The notes under the pieces were generated by a model that worked only from the letters and a program-made list of their open reading frames with translations, made no database searches and was not told the DNA's origin. A program made the translations under genes and the position numbers. Below, piece after piece: positions 59,279 to 64,000 of a stretch of DNA of 64,000 nt (its first letter is position 1; each line of letters opens with the position of its first letter). The DNA is from Typhlomys cinereus (taxonomy: Eukaryota > Chordata > Mammalia > Rodentia > Platacanthomyidae). The stretch covers positions 2,461,861 through 2,525,860 of the forward strand of contig JALPQD010000293.1 of assembly GCA_023101885.1 (NCBI GenBank). Reading direction: 5' to 3'.

Positions 59279-61444
59279 ATGCTAGGAATAAAAACTAATT
59301 TATCCATTATAACACTAAATGTCAATGTAATTAAGTCACCAATCAAAAGGCATAGATTGCAAACATGGATTAGAAATCACAACCCATCTGCTGCCTTCAG
59401 GAAACACATCTCACCACAAAAGATAGGAATATTGTCAAAGTAAAAGACGTAAAAAATTCTTCAAGCTAATGGAACCAGGAAACAAACAGGGGTTGCAGTT
59501 ATGCTATCTGACAAAGCAGACTTCAAATAAAGAAAATCATGAGATACAGTAGGATACTACGTTTTAGTCACAGGAACAATTTACCAGGGAGACTTCATAA
59601 TACTGAACATATATGCATTTAATATGGGCTCTTCTACATTCATTAAGCAAGAGTTACAAGGTCTAAAATAAGAAATTCAATCCCAAATCAACAAAACTTG
59701 CGAATTTCAATACTGCACTCTCAACATGGGATGGATCAACAGGCCAAAAACTCAACAGAGACACATTGGAACTAAATCAAACCCTTAATGAAATGGACCT
59801 TACAGATCTCTGTCAAACCTTCCATCCAAACACCAAGGAGTACACGTTTTTCTCAGCAGCACACAGAACTTTCTCCAAAATAGACCACAAATTGGGCCAA
59901 AAAATGAATCTTCATATATACAGGAAATTGAAATTATAGCCTGTACCCTATCAGACCACTGTGGTCTAAAGCCAAACAATAATGAAAATACAACATACCA
60001 AATCTGTGGGATGCAATGAAAGCTGTCCTAAGAGGTAAGTTTATACCTCTTAATGCCTATATCAAAAAATGCAAGCATTACAAGTAAATAACAATGCAGC
60101 TTAGAGACACAAAAACAATGCAATCCCAAAAGCAGTAGAAGAGATTAGCAAAATTGACCAAACAACATCAAAATTCATATGAAAACACAAAAGGCTCAGT
60201 TTAGCAAAAACAATCCTGAGTAATGAAAGCACTGCTAGAGGTATCACCATTCCAAACCTTAATCTATACTACAAATTCATAGTAATAAAAACAGCCAGGT
60301 ACTGGCTCCAAAGTAGACATGGAAATCAATATATAAGGTTGAAGACCCAGATATAAGCCCACACAGTTATAGCCATTTGATCTTTGACAAAGGGGCCCAA
60401 AATATTCAGTGGATAAAGAACAGCATCTTCAATAAATGGTGCTGGAAAAACTGGATATCTGTATGCAAAAAATTAAAACTGGACCCATACTTGTCAAAAT
60501 ACACAAAAATTAATTACAAATTGATCAACGACCTTAATATTAGTACAGAGACTATAAAAACCATAGTTGAAAGGATAAGGAACTCCCTCCAGCTGATTGG
60601 GCTAGGCCAGTAGTTCCTAAACATAAATCCAATAGCACAGTCACTAGAAGCAACACTCAACAAATGGGATCTTGTGAAATTAAAGAGCTTCTGTTCAGCT
60701 AAAGAGATTGTAAACGAGCAAAAAGGCAACAATCAAAATTGGAGAGAATCTTCACAAAACACATATCTGATAGAGCTCTATTAGACAGAGCACAGAAACA
60801 ACTTAAGAAACTAAACACCACAGAGATAATTCGTCCAATTAAAAATGTGCCTCAGAACTAAAACTTTTCCAGGGATTAAATTGAAATGTCTAACAAATAT
60901 CTCTAGAAATGCTTCACATCCTTACCCTTCAGGGAAATGCAAATCAAAACTTCCCCAGGATATCATCTAACCCAAATTAGGATGGCAAAAATCCATAATA
61001 CAAACACCACCAAATGCGGGAGAGGATGTGGAGATAAGGGAACTCTCATACACTAGTGGTGGGAATGCAGGCTTATTCAACCACTCTGGTGATCAGTATT
61101 GCAGATTAAACATTAAAGATTGAAATGCCATATGACCCTGCTATACCACTTCTGAGAATAATCCCCCATAATACAGAAATTCACTATAGTGACATGAGCA
61201 CAATCCTTTTCATTGCAACATTATTTACAGTAGCAAAGTCATGGAATCAACCCAAATGCCCAACAATGATGAAGGGATAATGAAAATGTTGTACATTAAT
61301 ACAATGGAATACTCAGCCATCCAAAAAGAAGAGTTAATGAGATTTGCCAGGAAATGAATGGAATTAGAAAAATTTATATTGAGTGAAGTATCCCAAACAC
61401 AGAAAGTTAAACACTATATGTACTCTTTAATGAGTGGATCCTAG
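59279..61444 (+). pseudogene. L1 ORF2 lacking the reverse transcriptase core
   Basis: Starts MLGIKTNLSIITLNVN at 59279 and follows the endonuclease domain to about 59975, where roughly 110 bases are missing. At about 60153 the sequence passes directly from gagattagcaaaa to ttgaccaaacaacatc, which in the L1 at 42484 are at about 43495 and 44990. About 1.5 kb with all RT catalytic motifs is therefore deleted. The C-terminal part continues to the stop at 61442-61444. Not functional. Confidence 0.9.
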
Positions 61445-62422
61445 TTCCAAACCCACTTAATGAGGCTCTCCCCAAAATAAAGGAGATAGGGGATCATGCC
61501 CCAGTAGAGAAAATAGGTCACCATCGAGTTTTGTATTAAATAGCGAGACATCTGGTGCAGTTTACTCTTACTTGTGACTGAACAGGTGTGATCTCACCAA
61601 TCAGGTAAGATATAGGGAAAGACAGATAGATAGTAACCATCCCACAAATGGGACACTGACTCCTCCAACACACTGCTGTGTGCTACTCCTATTCTCCATC
61701 TACCTTCACGTCTCCTCTTATATTAAAATCTTTTATCTTTTGTTAGAAGATGACCTTTGATACCAATGGGAATGCATCCAAAGGTGGTGCAGGACAAGCA
61801 AAACTGAAAACTACAACCATAATTCAAAACACCAAAGACTCTACATTTTTCATCTGGAACCAGACAAGCCAAACGTCTCCCCATCCTAAAGTTCAGGGAA
61901 CTATGCAGAAAAGTGGGGTGGCAAGATTGTAAGAGCCTAAAGATGGGAAGGACCAATGATTTCCAAGATACTCCACACAAGTTAGGGGTGCAGTAGGTAA
62001 AACTGGACTTTGCCTGACCTGCACAATGACTGATATGTCAACGACCCCTCAAATTTGGCATGGATCACAGGGAAGAAGGCTCTAGGCAGTAGAACCCTTA
62101 AAGGCAAGCAATTAAACAATAGTAATAGAGTTCCCATACAAATGGGGAGCTCAAGAAGGGGCTCTGAATTATGCCACTGAGTCCTGAACCTTCACTAGGG
62201 TGGAGGACTCAGGGAGGTTTGTTGTTCACACAAAAGTATTATGTAAGGGATGGGAGGGAGGAAGGGGGAGACACAGGGAGAGGAAGAGAGCTGGAGAGGG
62301 GTGAAAAGAAAGTGGGAAAGGGGAGAGTGCAAGGGGGGATGAATGGGTTGGGGAGGAGGGAGGGAGAGGATGGGGTACCTACTGAGCTTGTATGATTAGG
62401 AAAAAATAAAATGTGGTAAAAA
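61445..62422 (+). mobile_element. 3' UTR of the 57391 L1
   Basis: It follows the same block order as 1-968 and ends with tactgagcttgtatgatta and an A-rich tail. It resembles the copy at 11453-12364 more than 1-968 (shared gagcttgtat terminus and gcactgctgtgt-type wording), so these two belong to the same older subfamily. Confidence 0.85.
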
Positions 62423-62435
62423 ATTATAATGATGT

Positions 62436-62860
62436 TGCCGAGATGACTCTGTGAATAAAGCACTTTTTACTTAGAAGTGTCATTATAAAAGTTCAAATCA
62501 CTAGAACCTGCATAAAATGGTGGGAAGGTCTTTCGCCACCTGACCAATTGCAGCACTCATGAAGCATAGAGGGGATCCCTTAGGACAAGCTGAGTAGCTA
62601 GTCCACTGAAATCTGCTAGTTCTAGATTCAATTGTAATATAGCTCCTCTGCAAAAGTGGAGAACAAGTGAAGAAGACAACCAAGGTCAACTTTGGTCTCC
62701 CATGTCTATGCACCGATGTATAGGAACAGACTTGCATTTAGATAAGCACTTTTATATGGATGCACCCAAACATGCATACAAAGCAATTCATATGAGCACA
62801 TATAACACATACAGAGACACAACTCAAATGTATGCACACAAAAACAAAAAACTGAAGAAG
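62436..62860 (+). mobile_element. B3-like SINE, old
   Basis: A tRNA-like head (gccgagatgactctgtgaat; aaagcactttttac) is followed by a spacer and then the block aaaagtggagaacaagtgaa gaagacaacc and a tttggtctcccatgtctatg region, as in rodent B3 elements. The ending is CA/ACAT-rich. Confidence 0.65.
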
Positions 62861-64000
62861 AAAAGTACAAGGACAAAAATTTTAATCAAATGCTGAAAAT
62901 ATTTCCAATTTGTATTTAGAATTACATTACATTTAAATATGTTTGTATGTTATGCTAGATAATATCTTTATTTATAAAAATAAGTGATTGATTGTTAAAT
63001 ATTTTATCCAAAAACGTGCATAATTATTCCAATATATGTGCACTGTCACTGTTAACTAAAATTCTATTGGACTTAATATAGAAATCTGTGTCTCACCAGA
63101 AATATATAGTTAGTGCATTTTATTTCATTATTCTTTGGAATCATTCTTCTCAATTTCTTTATATCTTGAAATTGGTATTTAAAGCATTTCCTTTCATGTT
63201 GTTTTCATGCTTATACAATTCCTGTTTCATTTTTGATTTGTGATTACAATGTCTAAAACATTAACTACTTACTTCCAAATTTTAGTTCATTGGGAGAAAA
63301 TAGTTGGGAAAAATATAATTCCTATCTTTATCTCTTCTATTATTCCATTATTTTTCTCAACAACTTTCTTTGAAATAACTCTCAATGTATTTTATTTCTT
63401 TTTTCAACATATAGTTAATAAGTATACATTAAACCTTATGCATAATAGTTTCTTCCACTTTTCATTGCAAATTATTTCTACAGAAATATAATTTTCCTTG
63501 AGAAGAGATTATGTTCTGTAAAATTCACTATTCTAGAATTTAAAACATAATGGCAGTTAGCATATTCATTCTTCTATTAATGCAATCATCTATTAATATA
63601 ACTACTCACTTGATGACAATTTCTTCACCGAATCATTTCTAGTTACTCTATGTCCCCATAACAATTCCCCTGTAGTCCTTTTGAGTGGATTTGCATGTAC
63701 AAAACATCTCACATAAATAATACTACATAATTAAAATGATATAATATTGCGACCCAAAATCCCACAATAATCAATAGTCTGCATTTGCTCTGTAATTTCT
63801 GGAAAAGGATAACAAACAAGCCATTTATTTTTTTAACATAAAAATATGAATTTCTTAAAACACTGAATAAGTTTAATAGTCATTTAATCTACAAACTTTT
63901 GCTTCTATCTTCTTTCACTTTTCTAATGTTTTGAGATTCAGTAACATCATAATACTCTCCTTTTGTTTGAGCCTGAATGATTACATGTTACATATGTATG
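62861..64000. other. AT-rich DNA, no feature seen
   Basis: No repeat, exon or RNA gene was recognised to the right edge. Confidence 0.5.

Larger units (their letters stand above)
57391..62422 (+). mobile_element. Older near-full-length L1 with internal deletions
   Basis: A perfect 13-bp duplication, attataatgatgt, at 57378-57390 and 62423-62435 defines the insertion. Inside are a tandem-monomer 5' UTR, ORF1 (58213-59230), ORF2 (59279-61444) lacking the RT core, and a 3' UTR with purine tract (62245-62380). It is more diverged than the L1s at 41544-55565. Confidence 0.93.

Overview
The window is mammalian nuclear DNA, almost certainly from a rodent. It is AT-rich and intergenic or deep-intronic, and I find no convincing exon of a host protein-coding gene, no structural RNA gene and nothing prokaryotic. 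The rodent call rests on B1/7SL-like, ID-like and B3-like SINE copies, on L1 elements whose 3' UTRs end in a long purine-rich tract, and on a class II-type solo LTR. The commonest young SINE is tRNA-derived. It has a pol III A box and B box, a body of about 200 bp, a (CA)n stretch and an A-rich tail. I cannot name it with certainty; a dipodoid (jerboa-like) DIP-type element is a guess.

Layout. 1-968 is the 3' UTR of an L1 that extends off the left edge. 970-10280 is mostly unique AT-rich DNA with two young SINEs (3873-4169 minus, 7053-7347 plus) and older repeats. 10280-12376 holds two L1 3' ends; the second is a 5'-inverted (twin-primed) copy inserted in the poly(A) tail of the first. 13525-19000 has further L1 3' ends on both strands, with SINEs at 14847 and 16065. 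19000-40600 is mainly unique or low-complexity DNA with a 17-bp minisatellite (20171-20238), an L1 3' end (24532), a 428-bp solo LTR with a perfect 6-bp duplication (26798-27225), older SINEs, a short L1 3' end with a 13-bp duplication (32802) and a (GATA)n array (36614).

The richest part is 40608-55582, a 15-kb nest of L1s bracketed by a 17-bp direct repeat that looks like one original target-site duplication. The host element is a minus-strand L1 (ORF1 at 54281-55332; ORF2 from 54230 down to about 46570). It carries a second minus-strand L1 (49941-53136, 15-bp duplication), two SINEs with 13-bp and 19-bp duplications, and at its 3' side a 5.8-kb L1 with 5' inversion (40776-46558). In that last element a SINE fragment sits where ORF1 should be. 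A further, older plus-strand L1 lies at 57391-62422 with a 13-bp duplication. It keeps a 5' UTR of degenerate tandem monomers but has lost its reverse transcriptase core.

All L1 reading frames seen are broken, so none looks autonomous now. I found no evidence of a previously undescribed functional system. The most notable observations are the nested and twin-primed L1 architecture, the ORF1-to-SINE replacement, the divergent 5' UTR types and the solo LTR.
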